DNA from: an uncultured Fidelibacterota bacterium
GTDB taxonomy: Bacteria > Fidelibacterota > Marinisomatia > Marinisomatales > UBA1611
Assembly (NCBI GenBank): GCA_902611135.1
Contig: CACLYL010000011.1
Span: 1 to 32,820, forward strand
Length of the DNA: 32,820 nucleotides
Direction of reading: 5' to 3'
Below are positions 18,543-27,485 of this stretch, piece by piece. Within the stretch, counting starts at the first letter, position 1, and the number at the start of each line of letters is the position of its first letter. Position numbers and translations under genes: made by a program. The notes beneath the pieces are model-generated. The model saw nothing but the letters and a program-made list of their open reading frames with translations, did no database searches and was not told the origin of the DNA.

Positions 18543-19087
18543 AAGTAGCTACTTTACTTTTTATTTCAATATTTTTTTCTTGTTCATACTATTCTATGAC
18601 AGGTTCTATTCCTTCTCACATTAAATCAGTTAGTATACCTGAATTTCAAAATGAAACTGCTGAATATGGAATTGAGCAAAGAATAACAAATTTAATAATT
18701 GAAAAATTTAATGAGAATGGTGTCTTGAAAGTCGTTGACAAAGAAAATTCAGATTCAGTTATTGAAGGTTCCATATCAAAAATAGATGAGAGGCCATTTA
18801 CATATAATAAGGACGAAGTAATCTCGGAATTCAGGTATATAATTTTAATTAAGTTAGATTGGTATGACGTTTCAAAAGATAAAAGTATTATATCAAAAAC
18901 ATATAGTGCTTTTGGATCATATGGAGTTAATGGAGATATAAGTAATGATGGCATCGATAATGACAATGATGGCAAAATAGATGAAAATGATAATGACGAA
19001 TTTGGAGAACCCAGAATTTATGCCTCAAATGTAGCAGCTACTAAAATAGCTGAAGATATTATAAATGATATTATGAGTACTTGGTAA
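18539..19087 (+). CDS. lptE: LptE-family LPS-assembly lipoprotein
   Basis: Lipobox-like LLFISIFFSC; IKSVSIPEFQNETAEYGIEQRITNLIIEKFNENGVLKVVDKENSDSVIEGSI is LptE-like; position after a sigma-54 activator matches the FCB-type neighbourhood. Confidence 0.8.
   Translation: MKVATLLFISIFFSCSYYSMTGSIPSHIKSVSIPEFQNETAEYGIEQRITNLIIEKFNENGVLKVVDKENSDSVIEGSISKIDERPFTYNKDEVISEFRYIILIKLDWYDVSKDKSIISKTYSAFGSYGVNGDISNDGIDNDNDGKIDENDNDEFGEPRIYASNVAATKIAEDIINDIMSTW
18956..18991 (+). other. Dockerin/EF-hand-like Ca2+-binding loop DNDNDGKIDEND within LptE
   Basis: 12-residue DxDxDGxIxxxD loop within the Asp/Asn-rich segment SNDGIDNDNDGKIDENDNDEFGEPR. Confidence 0.6.
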
Positions 19088-19099
19088 AGGGAGTAATGC

Positions 19100-20398
19100 A
19101 TGAAAACAGTTATGATAAATGAATTAAATGATACCTTTATTCATAAATCTCTGAGGTTAAGGGGGTGGGTATACAACATAAGGAGTATTGGAAAAATATG
19201 GTTTCTTATTTTCAGAGATGGAACAGGATTGCTGCAAGGAGTGGTAGTGAAAAATGAAGCATCAGAAAAAGCATTCAACTTAGAGTCAGTTCTAAAACAG
19301 GAAGATTCAATAATAATTGAGGGTATATTAAAAAAAGAAAAAAGATCAGTAGGCGGTTATGAAATTGCAATAAAAGAAATTAAGATTGTAAACCAATCTT
19401 TAATTGAGTATCCTATTTCTCCGAAAATTCATGGCACCGATTTTCTAATGTCAAATAGACATTTATGGATTAGATCTAAAAAGCAAAATGCAATTTTAAA
19501 AATAAGGCATATGGTATCTAAATCAATAAGAGATTTTTTTGATTCTAATGGATTTACTTTGATCGATTCACCCATATTCACTGCAAATGCAGTTGAGGGA
19601 ACTACCTCATTATTTGAGGTTGATTATTTTGAAAAAAGCGCTTATCTATCGCAAAGTGGACAATTATATCAGGAGGCGGCCTCATCTGCTTTTGGTAGAA
19701 CATATTGTTTCGGACCTTGTTTCAGAGCAGAAAAGTCAAAAACAAGAAAACATTTAACTGAATTTTGGATGGTTGAGCCTGAAATGGCTTATGTAGAATT
19801 GGATGAAAATATGAACTGGGCAGAAAATTTAGTTACTTACATTATAAAATCTGTTCTAACTAGTTGTAAAAGTGAATTAACAGTTTTGGGTAGAGACCTA
19901 TCTAAACTAGAAAATATTGTTCCTCCATTTCCAAGAATCACTTATCATGAAGCTGTTGATATCTTGCTAAGTGAGGGTTATAATTTTGAAAGAGGGAATG
20001 ATTTTGGTTCTCCTGATGAAACAATAATTGCATCCAAATTTGAAAAGCCAGTTATGATTCATAGATGGCCAAAAGAAATAAAACCATTTTATATGAAAAA
20101 GGATTCCACTAACCCAGAGTTAGCATTAGGAGTAGATATGATTGCGCCGGAGGGTTTTGGCGAAATTATTGGAGGTGGACAGAGAGAAGATGATATAAAT
20201 ATTTTAGAAAAAAGTATAAGTCATCATGATCTGCCTATTGAGCCTTTTAAGTGGTTCCTTGATTTAAGAAAATATGGTTCAGTTCCTCATTCAGGATTTG
20301 GTTTAGGTTTAGAAAGAGTGGTAGCTTGGATTTGTAATGTAAAATATATTCGTGAAACAATTCCATTTCCAAGAACTATGGGAAGAATTGAACCGTAG
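19100..20398 (+). CDS. asnS: Asparagine--tRNA ligase
   Basis: RGWVYNIRSIGKIWFLIFRDGTGLLQGVV, class II motif 2 CFRAEKSKTRKHLTEFWMVEPEMAYVE, motif 3 GFGLGLERVVAWI. Confidence 0.94.
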   Translation: MKTVMINELNDTFIHKSLRLRGWVYNIRSIGKIWFLIFRDGTGLLQGVVVKNEASEKAFNLESVLKQEDSIIIEGILKKEKRSVGGYEIAIKEIKIVNQSLIEYPISPKIHGTDFLMSNRHLWIRSKKQNAILKIRHMVSKSIRDFFDSNGFTLIDSPIFTANAVEGTTSLFEVDYFEKSAYLSQSGQLYQEAASSAFGRTYCFGPCFRAEKSKTRKHLTEFWMVEPEMAYVELDENMNWAENLVTYIIKSVLTSCKSELTVLGRDLSKLENIVPPFPRITYHEAVDILLSEGYNFERGNDFGSPDETIIASKFEKPVMIHRWPKEIKPFYMKKDSTNPELALGVDMIAPEGFGEIIGGGQREDDINILEKSISHHDLPIEPFKWFLDLRKYGSVPHSGFGLGLERVVAWICNVKYIRETIPFPRTMGRIEP

Positions 20399-20406
20399 AG
20401 TTTATT

Positions 20407-22011
20407 ATGAAATACGCTATTTGTCAGATTAATACTTCTGTAGGAGATTTAAAATATAATTATAAAAAGATTATTGGTAATTATGAGTTAAGTTTATCAA
20501 AAGGAGCTGATCTGGTAATCTTTCCTGAACTAACGATTACAGGATATCCTCCGAAAGATTTATTGTTAGACAAAGCGTTTATCGATTGGAACTTGTATTA
20601 CTCAAAAAAAATTTCAAGGGAATCTACAAAACCAATTATTTTTGGTTTCGTTGATAGAGAAAGAGACCAGATATATAATTCTTTAGCCATATGTTATGAT
20701 GGGAAATTATTTGGTTCATATAACAAAAAGTTATTACCGAATTATGATATTTTTGATGAAAAAAGGTATTTTAAAAGTGGTAAAAAATCTGGAGTTTTTA
20801 AAATAAATTATGATGATCTCGATATAACAGTAGGTTTGCAAATATGCGAAGACCTATGGGATGATGACTATGAAGCTAAAATTAGTGAACAGCAGAAGAA
20901 AAATGGTGCTGAAATAATTATAAATTGTTCTGCATCCCCATTTACTACAAATAAGTTAGGTAAAAGAGTTGATTTAATTAAGAAAAAAGCAACGACATTA
21001 AATTTACCAATAATTTACTGTAATCAAGTTGGAGCACAAGATGAGATAATCTTTGATGGAAATTCTTTGATATTTTCGAAACATGGTGATTTAATCTGCC
21101 AAGGAAAGTCTTTTTCTGAGTGCAATATCATTACTGAAACGTATACACAAAGAACTATAAAATTAAATATACAGAGTAAAGAGGAGAAAATATTTAATGC
21201 TTTATGTCTGGGTATTTCAGATTACTTTTTGAAAACAGGTAACAGAGACGCTGTTTTGGGGTTATCAGGAGGTATAGATAGTGCATTAACTGCGGCTATA
21301 GCAGTTAATGCACTTGGCTCCGAGAATGTACATGGAGTACTATTGCCATCAAAATTCTCTAGTAAACACAGTACTGAGGATGCCATAGCTCTAGCAAAAA
21401 ATTTAGAGATGCATTATGAAATAATTCCTATTCAAAATTCTGTTGATAGTATTATTAAATCTTTATCCAAAAGTTTTAAAGGAAAGAGGGTTGATAAGAC
21501 GGAAGAAAATATACAATCAAGAATTCGAGGCAATATTTTAATGTCCTTAGCAAATAAATTTAACTGGCTGCTTTTAACAACCGGCAATAAAACTGAGCTA
21601 GCTTTAGGATATTGTACGATTTATGGTGATATGAACGGTAGTTTAGGAGTTATTTCAGATCTTAATAAATTAGATGTTTACAAAGTTGCCAAATGGTACA
21701 ATAAAAATTTTGAAAAAAAAATACCAATAAATTCAATATTAAAATCACCTAGCGCAGAACTATCAAAAAATCAGATTGATCCATATGATTATCAAATCAT
21801 CAGCCCAATTGTCGATTTGATTATAGAGGACAAATTTACGCTTGAGGAAATAAAAAAAATTAATACTAACTATGATAACATTAACTCGCTATATTATAAA
21901 ATCAGGAATAATGAATTTAAACGCTATCAATCTGCCCCTACTTTAAAGATTAATGACAAGTCCTTTGGTGTTGGTCGCAGATATCCAATCGTGAATAATT
22001 TTAGAGGATAG
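20407..22011 (+). CDS. nadE: Glutamine-dependent NAD+ synthetase
   Basis: Nitrilase domain (FPELTITGYPPKDLL, QICEDLW) plus NAD synthase domain (GLSGGIDSALTAAIAVNALG, TTGNKTELALGYCTIYGDMNG). Confidence 0.96.
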   Translation: MKYAICQINTSVGDLKYNYKKIIGNYELSLSKGADLVIFPELTITGYPPKDLLLDKAFIDWNLYYSKKISRESTKPIIFGFVDRERDQIYNSLAICYDGKLFGSYNKKLLPNYDIFDEKRYFKSGKKSGVFKINYDDLDITVGLQICEDLWDDDYEAKISEQQKKNGAEIIINCSASPFTTNKLGKRVDLIKKKATTLNLPIIYCNQVGAQDEIIFDGNSLIFSKHGDLICQGKSFSECNIITETYTQRTIKLNIQSKEEKIFNALCLGISDYFLKTGNRDAVLGLSGGIDSALTAAIAVNALGSENVHGVLLPSKFSSKHSTEDAIALAKNLEMHYEIIPIQNSVDSIIKSLSKSFKGKRVDKTEENIQSRIRGNILMSLANKFNWLLLTTGNKTELALGYCTIYGDMNGSLGVISDLNKLDVYKVAKWYNKNFEKKIPINSILKSPSAELSKNQIDPYDYQIISPIVDLIIEDKFTLEEIKKINTNYDNINSLYYKIRNNEFKRYQSAPTLKINDKSFGVGRRYPIVNNFRG

Positions 22012-22013
22012 AT

Positions 22014-22445
22014 ATGTATATTAAAGCCTTTACTTTAGCCATTTCTTTTTGTTGTGCTTTTAGTCAGAATAGACCTCCAGCTGAATTTTGGAATCAATAT
22101 GATAAGGATCAAAAGATTGCATTCATTAATGGTGCATATGGAGCAATATCGAAAATAAAGTCTCATCATAAATTGGAGGTTAAGAAACAATATCTTAATT
22201 ATAAAAATTGGGTTCAACCCTACTATATTGAAAGATTTTATGAAATTTCAGATGAATACATCTCTGAAAAAGTTGGATATGATTTATCGTTAATTGCTTC
22301 TCATATGGATGCATTCTACTCAAATTCAGATAATTTTAATATTCCCGTAATGGATGCACTTAGAGTCGTATCACTGGTTCAAGATAATGAAAATAAAAAA
22401 GCGAACATAAGATTATTAAGATATCAGCAAAAATATCGAAAGTGA
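22014..22445 (+). CDS. Small secreted protein of unknown function
   Basis: N-terminal signal-peptide-like MYIKAFTLAISFCCAFSQ; 143 aa, rich in aromatic and charged residues; no family recognised. Confidence 0.6.
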   Translation: MYIKAFTLAISFCCAFSQNRPPAEFWNQYDKDQKIAFINGAYGAISKIKSHHKLEVKKQYLNYKNWVQPYYIERFYEISDEYISEKVGYDLSLIASHMDAFYSNSDNFNIPVMDALRVVSLVQDNENKKANIRLLRYQQKYRK

Positions 22446-22480
22446 ATATAAATTTATGAGGTAAGTATCTTTATTTAATT

Positions 22481-24283
22481 ATGAAAATAAATAACATTCG
22501 CAATTTCTGTATAATTGCTCATATAGATCATGGTAAGTCTACTTTAGCAGATCGACTTCTGGAGGAAACAAAGACAGTTTCACAGAAAAAAATGAAAAAC
22601 CAAGTTCTTGATAGTATGGATCTCGAAAGAGAGAGGGGAATTACAATTAAAAGCCATCCTATCAGAATGGAATATAGGAACGATAACGATGAAATATATA
22701 TTTTAAACCTAATTGATACCCCTGGACATGTTGATTTTAGTTATGAAGTATCTAGGTCATTAGCTGCATGTGAAGGCGCGTTATTATTAATTGATGCTGC
22801 TCAAGGAGTTGAAGCTCAAACAGTTTCAAATACTTATCTCGCAATAGAAAATGGGTTAAATATTATTCCGATCATAAATAAAGTAGATTTAAAATCAGCA
22901 ATGATTGCCGATGTCAAGGCTCAAATTATTGAATTGATCGGTTGTTCTGAGGAAGAAATTATTGAAGCTAGTGCTAAAAGTGGGATAGGGATTAAAGATA
23001 TTTTTGATGCAATTATAAATAGGATTGATCCTCCTGAAAATAACATCATTTCATATACTAGGGCACTAATTTTTGATTCTTTGTATGATAATTATCGTGG
23101 TGCGATAGCTTATGTTAGAGTAAATGATGGTATTTTAAAAAGTGGAATGATAGCTAAATTTTTTGCACATGAAAAGGAATATGAAATCACAGAAACAGGA
23201 TATTTTATACTAGATAAAATAAAAAATGCTGAATTAAAATCAGGAGACGTAGGATATGTCGTAGCTGGTGTTAGAGATATGTCACATATTCAACCAGGGG
23301 ATACAATTACTACAAAAGAATCTAAAGCTTTAGTCCCTTTGCCTGGATACAAAGAAGTTAAACCAATGGTTTTTTCAGGACTTTACCCAGCAGATACAGA
23401 TCAATATAATCAACTTAGACAATCTCTTGAAAAATTAAAATTAAATGATGCTTCATTAACATTTTCACCAGAAACAAGTGAGGCTTTAGGTTTTGGATTT
23501 CGTTGCGGTTTTTTGGGTTTATTACATATGGAAATCATTCAAGAACGTTTGGAGAGAGAATTTAAATTAGATTTAGTGACAACCACTCCAAATGTGGTTT
23601 ATAAAATATTATCAAAAAATGGTTCAGAATTAGTAGTTGATACTCCAGCTAAAATGCCTCCTAATGCAGATATTGATGGTATTTTTGAACCAATTGTAAC
23701 AGCGGAAATTTTAACACCAAAGAAGTACATCGGAAATATAATGACACTATGTCAAAAGAAAAGAGGAGTCTATAAAACAATCAATTATTTATCTCCTGAA
23801 AAAGCTCAATTGCATTATGAGCTTCCCTTGGGTGAGATTATTTTTGATTTTTATGATAAATTAAAATCAGTTTCTAGTGGTTATGCATCTTTCGATTACG
23901 AGTTTAAGGATTATGAGCAATCAAATCTAGAAAAATTAGATATTTTAATACATGGTGAGTCAGTAGATGCTTTATCTGTAGTTTGTCATAGAGATAATAC
24001 TTACAACAGGGGAGTTGCTCTTTGTAGTAAACTAAAAGAATTAATACCTAAACAAATGTTTGAAGTTGCAATTCAAGCTTCTATAAACAAGAAAATAATT
24101 GCTAGAACAACTATCAGAGCTATGAAAAAAAACGTTACAGCCAAATGTTATGGTGGAGACATTACAAGAAAAAGAAAACTATGGGAAAAACAAAAAAAAG
24201 GTAAAAAAAGAATGAAAATGATTGGTAAGGTGGAAGTTCCGCAAGAAGCATTATTAGCTGTTTTGCAAATCGAGAGTAATTAA
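22481..24283 (+). CDS. lepA: Elongation factor 4 / LepA
   Basis: NFCIIAHIDHGKSTLADRLLE, LNLIDTPGHVDFSYEVSRSLAACEGALLLIDAAQG, C-terminal TAKCYGGDITRKRKLWEKQKKGKKRMK. Confidence 0.98.
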   Translation: MKINNIRNFCIIAHIDHGKSTLADRLLEETKTVSQKKMKNQVLDSMDLERERGITIKSHPIRMEYRNDNDEIYILNLIDTPGHVDFSYEVSRSLAACEGALLLIDAAQGVEAQTVSNTYLAIENGLNIIPIINKVDLKSAMIADVKAQIIELIGCSEEEIIEASAKSGIGIKDIFDAIINRIDPPENNIISYTRALIFDSLYDNYRGAIAYVRVNDGILKSGMIAKFFAHEKEYEITETGYFILDKIKNAELKSGDVGYVVAGVRDMSHIQPGDTITTKESKALVPLPGYKEVKPMVFSGLYPADTDQYNQLRQSLEKLKLNDASLTFSPETSEALGFGFRCGFLGLLHMEIIQERLEREFKLDLVTTTPNVVYKILSKNGSELVVDTPAKMPPNADIDGIFEPIVTAEILTPKKYIGNIMTLCQKKRGVYKTINYLSPEKAQLHYELPLGEIIFDFYDKLKSVSSGYASFDYEFKDYEQSNLEKLDILIHGESVDALSVVCHRDNTYNRGVALCSKLKELIPKQMFEVAIQASINKKIIARTTIRAMKKNVTAKCYGGDITRKRKLWEKQKKGKKRMKMIGKVEVPQEALLAVLQIESN

Positions 24284-24289
24284 AGCTAC

Positions 24290-25000
24290 ATGAAGTCATA
24301 TTTTTCTAATTCAAAATCTCCTCTATATAGCTTCCTATTCACGCTTCCATTATTTATTGTTTATGAAATTGGGATATTTATATCATCAATTGATCAAACT
24401 ATGGTCATTCGTAACGGGGCAGATGTATTATTAAGGCAACTATTTTCTTATTTTGGATTAAATGGGTTTAAGTGGCTAGGTATTATTTTTCTTATTTCAT
24501 ATTTAATAACTTTCTTAATTCATAAAAGAAAACTACAAAATACAAAGCTTAACCTGATTTATTTACCTTTCATGATTTTTGAAAGCATCATATGGTCTAT
24601 GTTAATTTACCTTTTAATGACCAATATTCATCTTTTACTCATGCAACCTACAGGTGATATGATCATTCAACGTGTTACCTTAGCTGTGGGTGCTGGAATA
24701 TATGAGGAATTTCTTTTCCGATTTGTGTTGATTTTAATTTTTACAAAATTATTTATCTTTACTTTTGCAATGGAGTACAATTATAGCCGAATAATTGCCA
24801 TGTTTATTTCTGCTGGAATCTTCTCAGGTTTTCATTTCATCGGAGATTTCGGAGATTTCTTTTCATTTAACACTTTTATGATAAGATTTTTTGCAGGCAT
24901 TTTATTAGGAGTTATTTATTTTAGCAGAGGTTTCGGAATTACCGCTTGGGCTCATTCCATTTATGACTTAATAATATTAACTAAAATAACTGTTGACTAA
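24290..25000 (+). CDS. CPBP-family intramembrane metalloprotease (Abi/CAAX-like)
   Basis: Motif YEEFLFR, FSGFHFIGD, and AHSIYD near the C-terminus; multiple TM segments. Confidence 0.85.
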   Translation: MKSYFSNSKSPLYSFLFTLPLFIVYEIGIFISSIDQTMVIRNGADVLLRQLFSYFGLNGFKWLGIIFLISYLITFLIHKRKLQNTKLNLIYLPFMIFESIIWSMLIYLLMTNIHLLLMQPTGDMIIQRVTLAVGAGIYEEFLFRFVLILIFTKLFIFTFAMEYNYSRIIAMFISAGIFSGFHFIGDFGDFFSFNTFMIRFFAGILLGVIYFSRGFGITAWAHSIYDLIILTKITVD

Positions 25001-25017
25001 GATATATTTCATGAATC

Positions 25018-25836
25018 ATGATAAATAAATTTAAACTAATGCTTTTTTTCATCATTTCTTTAATAAGTGGAGAAGAAATAAATAATGTTAGAATGTCAAT
25101 TGTACCTGAATATGAACAAAATCTGACTACTATTTTACTAAGTATAGAAAGAATAAATATTGATAAGGAAAATGATTTTTCTTTCACACTCCCAAATGAT
25201 GTTGATTCAGTTTTCATAATTGATAAAACAAATGATAGATTAGTATTTAATACTATTCCATATGATAAAACAAAGAAAGAAATAACTGTTCTTCCTGAAG
25301 AAGAGATAGCTTTAATGATAAAAACAAAAAAGTATGTTCAAGCTAGTAGAAGATATTTTAATTATAATTTAAGCTTTTCTACCAATATATCCATATTTGA
25401 CGTTGAGCTTAAAGAGCCTTTGATGGTAAAAGACTTTTCTTACTCTGGGATTAATGGAAAACTGGAGATTAATGATTTCGGTCAAAGATCATATAGGCAA
25501 ATAAAAGAAAATATTAATAAAGGTAAAGTAGAAAATATTTCTTTTGATTATTTCAATAAAATAGGAACAACAACTATTACCATAATTGACTCATTAATCA
25601 ACTCTCCCAATTTAGATGAAGGGACTTCTAAACAAAAAATCAAACGTTATAAAATCTATGTTTGGGAAACTTTAATAGTTTTATTTTTAATTTGTATTTT
25701 TGTATTGATAATTATATTTAATTTGAAAAATGAACGAAAGATAATAAAGTGTCATAAATGTAATCAAAAATTAAATTTCGATGACCTATTTTGCTCAAAA
25801 TGTGGAGAAAAGTTAAGTGTTTCCAACGATATATGA
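25018..25836 (+). CDS. Unknown membrane protein: signal peptide, extracytoplasmic domain, C-terminal TM segment, terminal zinc ribbon
   Basis: Leader KLMLFFIISLISG; TM ETLIVLFLICIFVLIIIF; CHKCNQKLNFDDLFCSKCGEKL (25750-25815) with CxxC...CxxC. Confidence 0.7.
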   Translation: MINKFKLMLFFIISLISGEEINNVRMSIVPEYEQNLTTILLSIERINIDKENDFSFTLPNDVDSVFIIDKTNDRLVFNTIPYDKTKKEITVLPEEEIALMIKTKKYVQASRRYFNYNLSFSTNISIFDVELKEPLMVKDFSYSGINGKLEINDFGQRSYRQIKENINKGKVENISFDYFNKIGTTTITIIDSLINSPNLDEGTSKQKIKRYKIYVWETLIVLFLICIFVLIIIFNLKNERKIIKCHKCNQKLNFDDLFCSKCGEKLSVSNDI

Positions 25837-26662
25837 TTTTGGTACTATAAACTTATTTGGTTTTAGTTTTCCCTTAGCTATACATTCATTTGGTTTTATG
25901 TTAGTTGTGGCTTTTTATACTACCTACTTTATCCTAAATAATGATTTAAAAAAATTAAACTACGATGAAAACCTGGCATCAGATTTAATATTTTGGGCCG
26001 CATTTGGCGGAGTGGTTGGTTCTAAAGTATATCATCTTTTAGAAAATTTAGACCAGGTATTTCAAGATCCAATAGGTATGATCTTTAGTGGTTCAGGTTT
26101 AGTCTTCTTAGGCGGTCTGATTGGAGGAACTATTGCAGTAACAATAATTTTGAATAAAAATAAGCTTCCATGGTTAGAATTTGCAGACATAGTTGCCCCC
26201 CTTTTAATTCTTGGTTACGGTATAGGCAGGATAGGTTGTTTTTTAGTTGGAGATGATTATGGCATACCAACAGGACTACCTTGGGGAATGTCATTTCCAA
26301 ACGGATTACCCCCATCAACTACAAGTGTATTCAGTCTCTATTTTCCATGGATTGATATTTCAAAATATAATCCAGGTCTACTTAAAGTTCACCCAACTCA
26401 ACTATACGAAACATTTATTTCAATAGTCATATTCTTCTATTTATATAACAAAAGAAAATCAGTTAAGATTAAAGGTTCTCTATTTTTTTTGTATTTAGTT
26501 TTAGCAGGATTAGAGCGTTTTTTTGTAGAATTTATCCGGACAAATGAAAAATATTTTCTAGACATACTCTCTGGCGCTCAGATTATATCACTAATTATGA
26601 TTAGTATTGGAATTTTATTCTTATTTCGGCCAATAAATGAAAAATCACAACAGAGTATGTAA
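25817..26662 (+). CDS. lgt: Prolipoprotein diacylglyceryl transferase
   Basis: GGLIGGTIAV, GYGIGRIGCFLVGDDYGIPTGLPWGMSFPNG, HPTQLYE; GTG start overlaps the previous CDS by 20 nt. Confidence 0.94.
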   Translation: MFPTIYDFGTINLFGFSFPLAIHSFGFMLVVAFYTTYFILNNDLKKLNYDENLASDLIFWAAFGGVVGSKVYHLLENLDQVFQDPIGMIFSGSGLVFLGGLIGGTIAVTIILNKNKLPWLEFADIVAPLLILGYGIGRIGCFLVGDDYGIPTGLPWGMSFPNGLPPSTTSVFSLYFPWIDISKYNPGLLKVHPTQLYETFISIVIFFYLYNKRKSVKIKGSLFFLYLVLAGLERFFVEFIRTNEKYFLDILSGAQIISLIMISIGILFLFRPINEKSQQSM

Positions 26663-27485
26663 ATCTCTTCTGAGTTTTTGTTTCCTTTCCAGTTTTGCTC
26701 TAAATCAGATTAATTTACAGATATCTGAATTTCATCCTTTTCCAGAGAAATTAAGTATGCTAGACTTAAATCCAACATCTATTTGTTGGTCATTTGATAA
26801 TAGTTTTTTAATGATCGATAACTATAAAAGCATAATTTTTAAGTTAGATAAATTCGGGAAAATAAAAATTGGAAATAGCGCAAATCACAACCAGAATTAT
26901 TTTAAGGATTTAATATGGGTAGGAATTTCACCTATTGCTGTACAACTAGTTGATAGATTAGAGAATAAAGTGATATTTTTCGATTTTGGGTTAAACCTAG
27001 TTGGGCAAAGTGATATTAATAAAAGTTTATATCCGGAATATGTAACTAATGATCCTATGGGAAATGTATTTTTTTACAGTAATGCGTATAATAGTATTTA
27101 CAGCTTTGACAATAAAAATCTTAACGAGTCACCTTTTATTGATTTGAATTTAGTTTTTTCAAATTCCTTCTGTGTAAAAGATATTAAAATTAATGATAAC
27201 TTTGAATTTGGAATATTAGACTGCAATAATATTGTTCACTTTTTTAATAGGAATGGAGAAAAGATTAAATCTATAAATTCGGTTATTAAAGATTCATATT
27301 TTTTGGTTTCTCTTCTTGATGATTGGTTAGTATTCAATAAAGATGGTAAAGGTATATCTATTAAAAGTCAAAAACCGGTCTCTACTCCAAAATCATGCAC
27401 TCCTATATTGGATATGACCTCAAAAAATAAATCAATTGCAATATTATCAAAGGATCATATTTTGGTGATGAATTTTGACAATTAA
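26637..27485 (+). CDS. Unknown secreted protein, possibly beta-propeller-like
   Basis: N-terminal hydrophobic leader (LLSFCFLSSFALNQ); repeated W/F-x-D-N...L blade-like strands (ICWSFDNSFLMIDNYKSIIFKLDKFGKI, VFFYSNAYNSIYSFDNKNL); fold not verified. Confidence 0.5.
   Translation: MKNHNRVCKSLLSFCFLSSFALNQINLQISEFHPFPEKLSMLDLNPTSICWSFDNSFLMIDNYKSIIFKLDKFGKIKIGNSANHNQNYFKDLIWVGISPIAVQLVDRLENKVIFFDFGLNLVGQSDINKSLYPEYVTNDPMGNVFFYSNAYNSIYSFDNKNLNESPFIDLNLVFSNSFCVKDIKINDNFEFGILDCNNIVHFFNRNGEKIKSINSVIKDSYFLVSLLDDWLVFNKDGKGISIKSQKPVSTPKSCTPILDMTSKNKSIAILSKDHILVMNFDN

Noticed and set aside
24290-25000. CPBP/Abi-family protein as a phage abortive-infection or bacteriocin-immunity system
   Set aside because: The family motif is present but there is no toxin, bacteriocin or defence partner nearby; the context is housekeeping and envelope.
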